A stretch of 64,000 nucleotides of DNA from Acinetobacter tianfuensis (GTDB lineage: Bacteria > Pseudomonadota > Gammaproteobacteria > Pseudomonadales > Moraxellaceae), in contig NZ_RAXV01000016.1 in the NCBI RefSeq assembly GCF_003611465.1, positions 1 through 64,000 of the forward strand, written 5' to 3'. The translations under genes were made by a program, and so were the position numbers. Position 1 is the stretch's first letter. Every line of letters begins with the position of its first letter. The notes under the pieces were generated by a model, which was not told the origin of the DNA, ran no database searches, and worked only from the letters and a program-made list of their open reading frames with translations. Below, in pieces: positions 17,511 to 26,811 of the stretch.

Positions 17511-19604
17511 TTAAGCTTGTTCGATGTCTTTCATTGTCAGTTTGATACGGCCGCGGTTGTCTACATCCGCAACTTGTACTTTCAATTCTTGACCTTCAGT
17601 CAATACATCTGAAACGTTCGCAATGCGCTCGTTTGAGATTTGAGAGATGTGAAGTAGACCATCTGTACCTGGAAGGATGTTTACGAACGCGCCGAATTCA
17701 ACGATACGGATTACTTTACCTGTATAGATTGTACCTGGTTCGATCTCAGCAGTAAGCGCTTGGATTTTTGCAACAGCAGCCATCGCAGCAGCTTTCGTTT
17801 CACCGAATACGCGAACTGTACCGTTATCTTCGATATCGATTGCCGCTTTAGTTTCTTCAGTGATTGCGCGAATTGTTGCGCCGCCTTTACCGATGACATC
17901 ACGGATCTTGTCTGGGTTGATGTTGATTACTTGGAATGTCGGCGCGTGCATAGAAATTTCAGGACGGGCGCGTGAAATGACTTGGTTCATTTCGTTCAAG
18001 ATGTGCATACGGCCAGCATACGCTTGGTTCAATGCAGACTCCATGATCTCTTCAGTGATCCCTTCAATCTTGATGTCCATTTGAAGTGCAGTAATACCGT
18101 TTGCAGAACCTGCTACTTTAAAGTCCATGTCGCCAAGGTGATCTTCGTCACCCAAGATGTCAGAAAGAACTGCGAAACGCTCGCCTTCTTTTACTAGACC
18201 CATTGCGATACCCGCAACTGGCGCTTTAAGCGGAACACCTGCATCCATCAGTGATAGAGAAGCACCGCATACAGAAGCCATTGAAGATGAACCGTTAGAT
18301 TCTGTAATATCCGATACGATACGGATCACGTACGGGAAGCGGTCAGCTGCAGGAAGAACTGCTTGAACACCGCGGCGCGCTAGACGGCCATGACCGATTT
18401 CACGGCGTTTAGGACCAGATTCACGGCCAGTTTCACCTACAGAGTATGCAGGGAAGTTGTAGTGAAGCATGAAGTTATCAGTTTTCGTACCTGCAAGCGT
18501 ATCCACCATCAACGCATCACGCGTATTACCCAAAGTGGTTGTTACCAACGCCTGAGTTTCACCGCGTGTGAACAATGCAGAACCGTGAGCGCGGCCTAAA
18601 ACGCCAACTTGAACGTCGATTGCGCGGACAGTTTTCGTATCACGGCCATCAATACGCGGCTTACCAGATAAGATGTTGTCACGTACTGTACGGTATTTGA
18701 GGTCTTCGAATAATTCGTTTACTTCATCAGCAATGCCAGTTTCGTCTTCTTCAGGAACAAACTGCGCAACGGCTTCAGCGTGAAGTGCATCAAGCGCTGC
18801 ATAGCGGTCTTGCTTAACTGCAATGGTGTACGCGTCAGAGATTTTCGCTTCGAATGCTTCTTTCAGCTTAGCAAGAAGTTCTTCGTTTTTAACTGGAGCA
18901 ACCCAAGTTGACTCAACTGCGCCAGCAGCAGCTGCAAATTCTTTGATCGCTTGGATCGCGATTTGCATTTCGTCATGACCGAACAATACAGCGCCAAGCA
19001 TTTGGTCTTCTGAAAGTTCTTTCGCTTCAGATTCAACCATAAGCACTGCAGATTCAGTACCTGCAACCACTAGGTCAAGGTCAGATTCTTTCAGCTGTTC
19101 GTGGTTCGGGTTAAGAATATATTCACCGTTGATTAAACCAACACGTGCGCCGCCGATTGGACCGCGGAAAGGAGTACCTGCGATAGAAAGCGCAGCAGAT
19201 GTACCTAACATTGCAGCAATGTCAGCATCCATTGTTTTGTCAGAAGAAATAACCGTCGCTGTAACTTGGATTTCGTTGAAGTAACCTTCTGGGAACAACG
19301 GACGGATTGGACGGTCGATTAAACGTGAAATGAGAGTTTCAGCTTCAGACGCACGGCCTTCACGTTTGCCATAACCGCCAGGAATACGGCCAGCAGCATA
19401 TTGTTTTTCTTGGTAGTTAACAGTCAATGGGAAGAAGTCTTGACCTGCTTTTGCTTTAGGCTGCGCAACAACAGCAACAAGCACCTGCACGCCGCCCATT
19501 GTGATGACAACTGTGTTTGCTTGACGCGCAACGCGGCCGGTTTCAAGCACGACATTGTGCTGACCGAATTGGAATTCTTTACGAACAATATTAAACATAG
19601 ACAT
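17511..19604 (-). CDS. pnp: Polyribonucleotide nucleotidyltransferase (PNPase)
   Basis: The protein (697 residues) carries out phosphorolytic 3'-to-5' RNA decay and is part of the degradosome in many bacteria. Domains in order: first RNase PH-like core (~10-220), helical linker, second RNase PH core (~310-540, with FNMLHYNFP-like [17 protein letters not shown]), KH domain (~552-612, [12 protein letters not shown]) and S1 domain (~620-690, [18 protein letters not shown]). Length matches E. coli PNPase (711). It follows rpsO in the conserved rpsO-pnp order. Confidence 0.98.
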   Translation of the reverse strand: MSMFNIVRKEFQFGQHNVVLETGRVARQANTVVITMGGVQVLVAVVAQPKAKAGQDFFPLTVNYQEKQYAAGRIPGGYGKREGRASEAETLISRLIDRPIRPLFPEGYFNEIQVTATVISSDKTMDADIAAMLGTSAALSIAGTPFRGPIGGARVGLINGEYILNPNHEQLKESDLDLVVAGTESAVLMVESEAKELSEDQMLGAVLFGHDEMQIAIQAIKEFAAAAGAVESTWVAPVKNEELLAKLKEAFEAKISDAYTIAVKQDRYAALDALHAEAVAQFVPEEDETGIADEVNELFEDLKYRTVRDNILSGKPRIDGRDTKTVRAIDVQVGVLGRAHGSALFTRGETQALVTTTLGNTRDALMVDTLAGTKTDNFMLHYNFPAYSVGETGRESGPKRREIGHGRLARRGVQAVLPAADRFPYVIRIVSDITESNGSSSMASVCGASLSLMDAGVPLKAPVAGIAMGLVKEGERFAVLSDILGDEDHLGDMDFKVAGSANGITALQMDIKIEGITEEIMESALNQAYAGRMHILNEMNQVISRARPEISMHAPTFQVININPDKIRDVIGKGGATIRAITEETKAAIDIEDNGTVRVFGETKAAAMAAVAKIQALTAEIEPGTIYTGKVIRIVEFGAFVNILPGTDGLLHISQISNERIANVSDVLTEGQELKVQVADVDNRGRIKLTMKDIEQA

Positions 19605-19741
19605 GTATTTTTTTTCCTCGTTCTTTTGAACAATTATTCTAGTGGAGACCCCTAAGGTTTGGCATTCACAACCAAATTTGATTGAGTAAATGACAAAGCT
19701 TAGAAGCCGACCTCACTAGAAACACGAATTTTAAACGCAAA

Positions 19742-19790
19742 GAAGGAGCGAATCATCGCCCCTTCTCAGGCTTAGCAAAAAGCTAAGCTG
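19742..19790 (-). promoter_or_regulatory. Double hairpin in the rpsO-pnp spacer
   Basis: Two adjacent stems lie between rpsO and pnp: GCTTAGC-AAAAA-GCTAAGC (19771-19789) and AGAAGG...CCTTCT (19742-19767). In E. coli the equivalent spacer holds the rpsO terminator and the RNase III hairpin used in pnp autoregulation. By position and shape these are good candidates for the same roles. The sequences themselves are not conserved with E. coli as far as I can see. Confidence 0.55.
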
Positions 19791-19855
19791 ACTTTAGTTT
19801 TCAGTAATAAAGCATTAACCATGCAATAAACCCGAAAATAAAAGTTTAAATCGAA

Positions 19856-20125
19856 TTAACGACGTAAACCTAAAGCACCGATCAATGCAACATAACGACC
19901 GTGGTCTTTACCATTTAGGTAGTCAAGAAGCTTACGACGCTGGTTAACCATACGGATAAGACCACGACGGCTATGGTGGTCGTGTTTGTGCTCTTTGAAG
20001 TGACCTTGCAAGTCATTGATTTGAGCAGTTAAAAGAGCTACTTGAACTTCTGGTGAACCAGTGTCGTTTTCAGCGCGAGCGAATTTTGCAACGATCTCTG
20101 CGCGATCTGCGTTAGTTAAAGCCAT
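19856..20125 (-). CDS. rpsO: 30S ribosomal protein S15
   Basis: The product (89 residues) is S15, an early 16S rRNA-binding protein of the small-subunit platform. Family signatures are obvious: [34 protein letters not shown], seen in parts, and [17 protein letters not shown] at the end. It sits upstream of pnp with a ~250-nt spacer and has a good sigma-70 promoter ~90 nt upstream. Confidence 0.98.
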   Translation of the reverse strand: MALTNADRAEIVAKFARAENDTGSPEVQVALLTAQINDLQGHFKEHKHDHHSRRGLIRMVNQRRKLLDYLNGKDHGRYVALIGALGLRR

Positions 20126-20218
20126 TCGATTTCTCCGAGATGCTTAGATTAAATACATTTTGATACGAATCAGCCAATCGCTCAGCTGACTGCCGTGCAT
20201 CACTACAGCAAGTCCAAC

Positions 20219-20247
20219 ATTCTAAGCGAAAACAGGCTCGATTGCAA
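20219..20247 (-). promoter_or_regulatory. Putative sigma-70 promoter of rpsO
   Basis: On the minus strand TTGCAA (-35), a 17-nt spacer and TAGAAT (-10, 5/6 match). The predicted start near 20212 leaves an ~85-nt leader before the rpsO ATG. Confidence 0.6.
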
Positions 20248-20316
20248 AAAAGATCGCAGCAAACTGCAGCATCATCCTGCTTATGGTTTAGACAGTTTTA
20301 TTTTCAGGAGTTAAAA

Positions 20317-20349
20317 CAGCCGAGCAGCTGAATCCGCTGCTGCCGGCTG
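20317..20349 (-). terminator. Hairpin with short U-run upstream of rpsO
   Basis: On the minus strand CAGCCGGCAGCAGC pairs imperfectly with GCTGCTCGGCTG and is followed by UUUU. It lies past the 20394-20430 terminator and before the rpsO promoter, so it may be a second stop for transcripts coming from the recD side. Confidence 0.45.
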
Positions 20350-20393
20350 AACAGACCGCATTAAAAAACAGATCAACATTGCAAATTTTACAT

Positions 20394-20640
20394 AGAAAAA
20401 AGCCCGAGCAGAGCTCTGGCTTTTTTTGCGCTGTAGTTTCTTCTTTTTTCATTATAGTTTTATTATTTATAGTTTTATTTGCGCCTTTACGGCGTCTGTT
20501 ATGCCAAACATTCCATGTTTTAAGCTGTACTTCCTTATGTGGTAGATTTTGTCATATTCCGATTGTGAAAAAAGTCGCATTTGTCTGAACTATATGTAAG
20601 CTATATCGTACATAATACGTTCAGCTTCAAATATTTTAAT
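20394..20640 (-). ncRNA. Candidate small RNA, copy B of a tandem ~270-bp unit
   Basis: No credible protein is encoded. On the minus strand the unit ends in a rho-independent terminator at 20394-20430 (GCC and GAGC stem, U6). It shares three collinear blocks with the neighbouring copy A: atgtaagctatatcgtaca (20594), ccaaacattccatgtt (20504) and gctgtagtttcttctt (20430), each displaced by 266-271 nt. The blocks keep order and spacing, but the segments between them have diverged. This points to an old tandem duplication of a transcribed element. The direction is inferred from the terminators. Not recognised as a known RNA family. Confidence 0.45.
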
Positions 20641-20652
20641 TTTCACCAAAAA

Positions 20653-20890
20653 ATAAAAAAGCCCTGCAGTCTCTCCCAAAACTGCAAGGCTTAGCGGCTG
20701 TAAGTTTCCTCTTTACTTACTTCACTGTAAGTTCGCTGTCTTCACGACGTTATTGTTATATTTATGCGATTTTACCCAACCTTCCATGTTGAGTGTTTTA
20801 TTGTTCGAAGCCATCTTCTCAAAAAGAGCTGCAAAGCTCTATGCGTCAATTTCTCGAATCAATGTAAGATATTTCGTACAAAATTAAGAA
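20653..20890 (-). ncRNA. Candidate small RNA, copy A of a tandem ~270-bp unit
   Basis: Same element as copy B, closer to recD. It ends on the minus strand in a strong terminator at 20653-20694 (GCCTTGCAGT / ACTGCAGGGC stem, long U-run). The matching blocks are atgtaagatatttcgtaca (20862), cccaaccttccatgtt (20775) and gctgtaagtttcctctt (20697). A 30-codon frame (20814 to 20722, beginning MASNNKTLNM) lies inside, but it lacks a usable ribosome site and its frame is not kept in copy B, so RNA function is favoured over a peptide. The recD terminator at 20818-20841 falls inside the unit. Confidence 0.45.
20818..20841 (-). terminator. recD terminator
   Basis: An AGAGCT-TTGC-AGCTCT hairpin followed by U5 on the minus strand, about 60 nt past the recD stop. 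Confidence 0.7.
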
Positions 20891-20901
20891 CGTTTCAGTC
20901 A

Positions 20902-22662
20902 TCACAAATTGATCGCTTTGGCCAATTTATAAGCTAAACCGCTTTGACGGCGTGTCCTCACACTCATTGCAGCGGATAAAGATGAGCGGGCCGCCAATAA
21001 ACTCACCGCCTTCTTTGCACGAGTAATTGCTGTATAAATCAATTCCTTACTTAAAAGCTGCTGGGCATATGCGTCCAGCACCACAGCCGTATGGCTAAAT
21101 TCCGAGCCCTGTGATTTATGAATCGTCATGGCATAAGCAGTCTGAATGCTTTTCGGCAATCGGGCTGCCGGCACCCATTTTTTTAAACTCGGAAAATAAA
21201 CCGCAAAAATTTCCCGTCCTTGCTGCTTCTGCTTGAAACAAATACCGACATCGCCGTTTGACAGCCCCAGCTGATAATCGTTATAGCTCATCATCACTGG
21301 CCTGCCTGCATACCATTCTCCCAGCTTGATTTGCTGTGTGGCTTGCAGCAAGCGCAGTTCAATTTGTTCATTCAGCACATGCAGACCTAAATTGCCATGA
21401 CGGATTGCGCTTAAAATACGGTAGTCATCAAAATGCATCATCACATCTTCAATTTCATCAAAATGGCCTTTTTCCAAATAGCGCCGCAATGCAGCTGCAT
21501 AGCCTGAAAATCCGAGCATTAGCTGATCATAATACGCAGCCCACTGTGCAGCGCTAATTTCTTTCTCCTGTTCAGGCAAATACTGCAGCTGAATGACATT
21601 CTGCAGTTCTGTTGTTAAAGGCACAGCCTGTATAACTGATGCTGCAGCAATCTGCTGTTCAAAACGCTCCAGCACCCCCTCACTGCGGTCATTGGCCTGA
21701 ATAAAAGCAGCCATGCGTCCAATCAGCTGTTCACCGTCAAAACGGCGGCTGGTGACTAAATTGACAGTGTTCTTGGCTAAACCTGCAACCTGCTGCAAGT
21801 CTGCCAGTACAGAGCCGACATCCACAGATGCCAGCTGATTGGCATCACCCAATAAAATTAAGCGGGTTTGTGGCGCAACGGCGGCAAATAACATTTGCGC
21901 CAAACTTAAATCCAGCATCGATGCTTCATCGACAACAATGACATCAAAAGGCAGCGGACGCTTCGCATGAAAACGCGGCTGCTGCGTTTCCCCCAACCCC
22001 AGCAAACGGTGAATCGTAATCGGGGTTAAACGCTTTAAATCATCACTGACTAAACTTGCTAACTTCCGATCATCAAAGGAATTCTGCAGCGCTTCTTTCA
22101 TCCGCTGAGCAGCCTTTCCTGTCGGCGCCGCCATAGCAATCCGAATATCTGGCAGCGCCTGATTCAAAACAGCAATAATCCGCGCCAAAGTATAAGTCTT
22201 GCCTGTTCCCGGACCGCCAGTAATGATGCTGAGCGCCTCTGAGGTGACCATTTGCATCGCTTGTTTTTGCTGAGGATCTTCCAATAAAGCTTCGTGCTGT
22301 TCAGTTAGCGCAATTGGCTGGATGGGCTGCCGTTTGAGACGCGCCGCATGCTGCGCCAGCTGCTGTTCCTGCAGCCAATAACGGTACAGATATAAATACT
22401 GCGCATCATGTATAAAGGGCGCAATTGGCGGGTTTTCATCCTGCACCTGTACTGCAAGCGTTTGCAGCTGCTGTGCCTCCTGCCAGCTGCAAGGCACACA
22501 GCTGTCACCTTGCTCAATGGCCTGAAAAACTTGCTGTATCAGCGCTGCAGCCTGCTCACGTGATTCAGGCGGAATATGCTGTACAGATAGATAATTGATC
22601 CAGCCCTGCATCAGCAAGCGGTTTTGATCATTTTCCACACGGTTATCCTCAAACTTATCCAC
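20902..22662 (-). CDS. recD: Exodeoxyribonuclease V subunit alpha RecD
   Basis: RecD is the 5'-to-3' helicase motor of RecBCD, which resects double-strand ends and controls loading of RecA. The protein (586 residues; E. coli 608) has Walker A GGPGTGKT at ~149-156, the DEAS motif II (VVDEASMLDLSLAQML), and the C-terminal UvrD-like motifs YAMTIHKSQGSEF and YTAITRAKK. It is the last gene of the recC-recB-recD operon, 39 nt after recB. Confidence 0.96.
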   Translation of the reverse strand: MDKFEDNRVENDQNRLLMQGWINYLSVQHIPPESREQAAALIQQVFQAIEQGDSCVPCSWQEAQQLQTLAVQVQDENPPIAPFIHDAQYLYLYRYWLQEQQLAQHAARLKRQPIQPIALTEQHEALLEDPQQKQAMQMVTSEALSIITGGPGTGKTYTLARIIAVLNQALPDIRIAMAAPTGKAAQRMKEALQNSFDDRKLASLVSDDLKRLTPITIHRLLGLGETQQPRFHAKRPLPFDVIVVDEASMLDLSLAQMLFAAVAPQTRLILLGDANQLASVDVGSVLADLQQVAGLAKNTVNLVTSRRFDGEQLIGRMAAFIQANDRSEGVLERFEQQIAAASVIQAVPLTTELQNVIQLQYLPEQEKEISAAQWAAYYDQLMLGFSGYAAALRRYLEKGHFDEIEDVMMHFDDYRILSAIRHGNLGLHVLNEQIELRLLQATQQIKLGEWYAGRPVMMSYNDYQLGLSNGDVGICFKQKQQGREIFAVYFPSLKKWVPAARLPKSIQTAYAMTIHKSQGSEFSHTAVVLDAYAQQLLSKELIYTAITRAKKAVSLLAARSSLSAAMSVRTRRQSGLAYKLAKAINL

Positions 22663-22701
22663 AGGATAATTTATTGTTTATCTATTTGTTTTCTGAATTA
22701 T

Positions 22702-25700
22702 TCAAGCAATATTGCGCAGTTTGTCAGCAGCAAAACTGCCGAATATTGCATCTAACTGATGAATAAATTCCGCCTCTGGCTGCCAATGGCACAAGCCATA
22801 TTGGCCATCACCATTCATGCCGCGCAAATATAAATAACTCGCGCCGCCCAAGTGCTGCTCAATGGAATAACCTTGTAAACGCACTTGTAAATAGCGGTGC
22901 AGCGCAAGCAAATAAATAGCAGCCTGCAGCCAATAGCTGGATGAACTCATCCCTTGGCGTATAGCCGGCAGAGCATAATCCTGTTCCGCTTTGCCTAAGA
23001 AATTACTCTTATAATCTGCAATGTGATAGCGCTGTCCATCAAAGTAGACTAGGTCAATTGCACCTGTTAAATAGCGCGCCGAATTAGCTTCATTTAGCGC
23101 TTCAATCTGAATGCCATTCTGCTCAAATAAGCGCTGGATTTTCTGAACTTGCACAGGGCGGTCTGACAGTGACAAATGAAATGGAAACTCTGGCAAACGC
23201 TTTGCAATGGACAGCTGGGCTAAACCAAACCCGTTATGCATTGGCGTATTGACCGCTTGCCCAATCCACTGGCACATCAGGGCATACAAAATATCATTCA
23301 CCAACCCTTCAACCAGTACACCAAAGCCAATATTTTGATAAAAATCTGGACTTCGGGGCATTTCTAAAGCAGGGCTGATCCTGTGCTGCTGCGACTGCTG
23401 TACAAAAATCTGATGCACAGCCGAAGTATCTGCCTGACGGATAAAGTCAGACAAAGGTTTAATGCATTTCAGCAGCGCAGCACTGTCATACCGCGCTGGG
23501 TCTGCAAAAATTTGTGTCCACTGCTCAGACAGATCTTGAGCCTGCAGCATCTGCTGCAGTATTTGACTATTTAGGTCTAAATACATGCTGCGCACCTGCT
23601 TATGCTGCTCCTGCGTTGCAATGCCCGCACCATAAACCTGCTGCACTGTCTGGTGCAAATGCGCAGTCAGCTGCTGATAGTCATTTTTCCAAGCCTGCGC
23701 AAAAGTTTTCCAAACATCAAACTGCGCTTGAAACTTTTCACGCAGTTCCGTCAGCAGCTGCGGGCCATCATTTTTAAAACGGCGCAGCACTTCCAAATGC
23801 CAGCCGGCAGGCTCTTGAAAATCAATCTGTTCATAAATGCTATGTAAAAACGTACCCGCGACTGTGCCTTTCGGAAAGTTCTCTTTGATCCAAGAAATAC
23901 CTTGAGCACTCATAGTTACAACAGATTCACTATCCAGCTCATCATCGGCGCTGTCATGTATATCAGCTTGAGCTGACAGCTGATCCTGCACTTGGCTGCG
24001 GTGCGCCAAATGCTGTGACAGCCCCGTAAAACTGGTATTGCCGCGCGGATAAAAACGCGCTTCGGGCAATGGCAGCGCCGCCAGCTCAGGTATCTGCTGC
24101 TGCTTCGACGCTATTTGCAGTTCAGGCGCCGCCTCAATAAGAGGCTGATCCATGCTGGATGGATGGACAAATTGGTGTTCCCCTTTGCCGCGCCAAAACG
24201 GCAAGCTATAAACCGACTTATGATCTTGAGTACGGAACATGGCATAAATACGGTAGCTGGCGCGGGTCAGCGCCACATACCAAAGGCGGTGCTGCTCTGC
24301 GATACGGCGCTCATCACTCTGTGCTTTTTCAGCATCTTCTGCATGACCGCTGATGTTCACCACCCGCTGCTTTTCTGTACCCTGCCCATCTGGCAGGGGT
24401 TTTTCTTCATAAGAAAAAATTAAGATGTTATCGACTTTTGGTGCGCCATCTGCATTCAGCAAGAAGACAAATTTAAACTCCAGCCCCTTAGACTGATGGA
24501 TGGTCATCAGCTGAACGCCTTCTGCATTGGTCAATGCCCGCTCCAGCTCCCACTCACGCTGCTGCGGTGACTGCAGCTGTTTCAAATACCAATGAAATAA
24601 ATGCTGTGCGCCTTGCAGCTGCTCACTCTGACCGCTCAGCAGTTCCGTTAAATGGCGCAGGTTCACGACATCCCGCTCATTGTCTCGGCTTTGCAAAGCA
24701 ACAATACGTTCCCAAATTTTGAAATAATTCAGACAATAATGCCAAGCCGGTAAAAAGCCCTGATTCAGCCACAGCTCACGGATATGATCAAACTGCGCAA
24801 TATAATGGCTCAAATCCAGCATCTGCATGTCTTCACGCCACAAGTCCTGCAGCTGCAAACCCATCAAACGGCTGAGCAAAGCCCGCTTGACTTTGCTTTC
24901 CTGATACGGCGTCAGCACTGCGCTTAAAATCGCCGCCACATCTTGAGCAATATCACTGCTGAATACACTGCGTTTGGCCGCACGGTTAACTCGAACACCT
25001 AAAGCCAAAAGTTCCTGCTGCACTGCAGTCAATGCAGCATGACTGGTTGCCAGCACGGCAATATCATTGTCTTCGACAGCCCGATGCTGCGCTGACTCAC
25101 TTTGCTGAAAATACAGCTGACCATTGGCAGACTGATTCAACAAAGTACAAATTTGCCATGCTGCTTGCTGCGCTTCATCTGCACTATTTTCCAGCTGCAC
25201 CCAGCGCAGCGGCGCAGGATTCATCTGCCCGTCATCCATTAATGGCGGATGTGATGCGCCAGCGCTAATCGGCACATAATGCACATCTTCACCAAAGTCC
25301 ATTTGGCGCTGAAATAAAGTATCTACCGCATCGACCAGCGGCGCAATTGAACGGAAGTTTCTGGTCAGCTGATAAAAACAGCCCTGCTTGCGGTAAACAT
25401 CATTGCGCGCTTTTAAGAAAGTCAGCATATCGCCGCCGCGAAAACCATAAATCGCCTGTTTGCGGTCACCGACCATAATCATGCAGCCTTGCTGCAAACG
25501 GGCAGGATGACGCCAAATGGCGGCCAGCATATTGTCCTGATCTAAATTGGTGTCTTGAAATTCATCGACTAAAATCAGCGGATAACGTGCATGGACATAG
25601 GCAGCAAATTTTTCGCCCTGCTCGCCTTGCAGCGCTTCTGACAAGGTACGGATCTGCTGTGCAAATGTAGTTTCACCTTTGCTTTGCAGCATTTGCGGCA

Positions 25701-26808
25701 ACTGAAGTTTCGCTTGCTGTGCAATGTAATATTTTAAATAGGCTTCAAGCCCATCCAAATCTGCAGCGCACTGCTCAAGCGCATTCAATAATGCCTGAAT
25801 GGCCTGCATAACCAGATGCTGCATAATTTGCGCAGCTTCAGCTTCGTCAATTTTTTTCTTGCCCGCAGCATTTCGCGGGTCTGGCTTGACAATAAATTTT
25901 TTCAGCAGCGCCAACTCGTCATGATTGCCTGTCAGCAAACTGGCTGCGCCTTTTTCCTGCGCCAGAAGCAATAATGCAGGCAGCTGCTGGCTCACCATGT
26001 GGACAATAGAATGCTGTGACCACGGCTGCAGCAGCAATTTGCTGTAACTGCCCTCAGGCGTGAAATTGGATAAGGAAGCAATACTGTCTAAATCGATAGT
26101 CTGCACATGTGCCAGCGCCTGTTCAACTGCGTCCAAATTAAATTCAGGCAGCGGCGCTTCCAGCAATTTTGCTGAACTGAAATTCAGACTGGATGCAATC
26201 AGATCTGCATATTGCGCTACGGATTTTATTTTCTTGCGTTCCAGCAGCAGATTGACCGCCGCCTGCGGCTGCTGCTGCAGCCATGCACGCAACGTATCAT
26301 GCACCAGCTGCTGTATATAGACAGCATCATCATTGGTAATTTCAGCACGTTCAATCTTGCCGCTTTCAAAGGCAAACTCACGCAGCAGCGTCTGACTGAA
26401 ACTGTCCAATGTCCCGACAAACAGTTCATCCAGCTGATCCAATACCAACTGCAGACGGTCACAGGCAAAGCCAATCTGATGCGCATTGCGCTCTAAAATG
26501 ACCTGCACCAATTCATCTTTTTCTGCAGCCGCCCTCTGCTGAATCTCGCTGACTTGCTCACTGCGCAAGGTTTCCAGCAGCGCTAAAATATTATACAAGC
26601 GCTGACGGATACGGCTTTTCAGCTCCGCAGCCGCTTTACGGGTAAATGTGGTCGCAATAATTTGGCGCGGCAAATATTTTTCCAGCAAAATACGCACCAT
26701 CAGGCTCGACAGCGTAAAGGTTTTGCCTGTCCCTGCAGAAGCTTCTATCCAATGCAGGCCTTGAAAATGCATATTGCGGATCGGCTGTTCAATTTCCTGA
26801 ATATTCAT
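22702..26808 (-). CDS. recB: Exodeoxyribonuclease V subunit beta RecB
   Basis: RecB supplies the 3'-to-5' helicase and the single nuclease site of RecBCD. Walker A is at ~23-30 (ASAGTGKT), the motif II region reads ILVDEFQDTNLDQD, and motif V/VI regions include LMTIHQSKGLEFKFVFL and LWYVALTRAS. The C-terminal nuclease has AIDLVYFDG...IADYKSNFLG, with catalytic Asp at ~1252 and ~1265 and Lys ~1267. At 1368 residues it is nearly 190 longer than E. coli RecB, the extra length being mainly Gln/Ala-rich insertions. It starts 3 nt after the recC stop. Confidence 0.96.
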   Translation of the reverse strand: MNIQEIEQPIRNMHFQGLHWIEASAGTGKTFTLSSLMVRILLEKYLPRQIIATTFTRKAAAELKSRIRQRLYNILALLETLRSEQVSEIQQRAAAEKDELVQVILERNAHQIGFACDRLQLVLDQLDELFVGTLDSFSQTLLREFAFESGKIERAEITNDDAVYIQQLVHDTLRAWLQQQPQAAVNLLLERKKIKSVAQYADLIASSLNFSSAKLLEAPLPEFNLDAVEQALAHVQTIDLDSIASLSNFTPEGSYSKLLLQPWSQHSIVHMVSQQLPALLLLAQEKGAASLLTGNHDELALLKKFIVKPDPRNAAGKKKIDEAEAAQIMQHLVMQAIQALLNALEQCAADLDGLEAYLKYYIAQQAKLQLPQMLQSKGETTFAQQIRTLSEALQGEQGEKFAAYVHARYPLILVDEFQDTNLDQDNMLAAIWRHPARLQQGCMIMVGDRKQAIYGFRGGDMLTFLKARNDVYRKQGCFYQLTRNFRSIAPLVDAVDTLFQRQMDFGEDVHYVPISAGASHPPLMDDGQMNPAPLRWVQLENSADEAQQAAWQICTLLNQSANGQLYFQQSESAQHRAVEDNDIAVLATSHAALTAVQQELLALGVRVNRAAKRSVFSSDIAQDVAAILSAVLTPYQESKVKRALLSRLMGLQLQDLWREDMQMLDLSHYIAQFDHIRELWLNQGFLPAWHYCLNYFKIWERIVALQSRDNERDVVNLRHLTELLSGQSEQLQGAQHLFHWYLKQLQSPQQREWELERALTNAEGVQLMTIHQSKGLEFKFVFLLNADGAPKVDNILIFSYEEKPLPDGQGTEKQRVVNISGHAEDAEKAQSDERRIAEQHRLWYVALTRASYRIYAMFRTQDHKSVYSLPFWRGKGEHQFVHPSSMDQPLIEAAPELQIASKQQQIPELAALPLPEARFYPRGNTSFTGLSQHLAHRSQVQDQLSAQADIHDSADDELDSESVVTMSAQGISWIKENFPKGTVAGTFLHSIYEQIDFQEPAGWHLEVLRRFKNDGPQLLTELREKFQAQFDVWKTFAQAWKNDYQQLTAHLHQTVQQVYGAGIATQEQHKQVRSMYLDLNSQILQQMLQAQDLSEQWTQIFADPARYDSAALLKCIKPLSDFIRQADTSAVHQIFVQQSQQHRISPALEMPRSPDFYQNIGFGVLVEGLVNDILYALMCQWIGQAVNTPMHNGFGLAQLSIAKRLPEFPFHLSLSDRPVQVQKIQRLFEQNGIQIEALNEANSARYLTGAIDLVYFDGQRYHIADYKSNFLGKAEQDYALPAIRQGMSSSSYWLQAAIYLLALHRYLQVRLQGYSIEQHLGGASYLYLRGMNGDGQYGLCHWQPEAEFIHQLDAIFGSFAADKLRNIA

Positions 26809-26811
26809 TGC

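Noticed and set aside
20379..20588. 69-codon forward hydrophobic frame
   Set aside because: It runs antisense through a terminator hairpin (20394-20430) and the candidate sRNA; hydrophobicity comes from T-rich DNA.
23383..26496. Several forward frames of 60-100 codons across recB
   Set aside because: All are antisense shadows of recB created by its Gln/Ala-rich codons.
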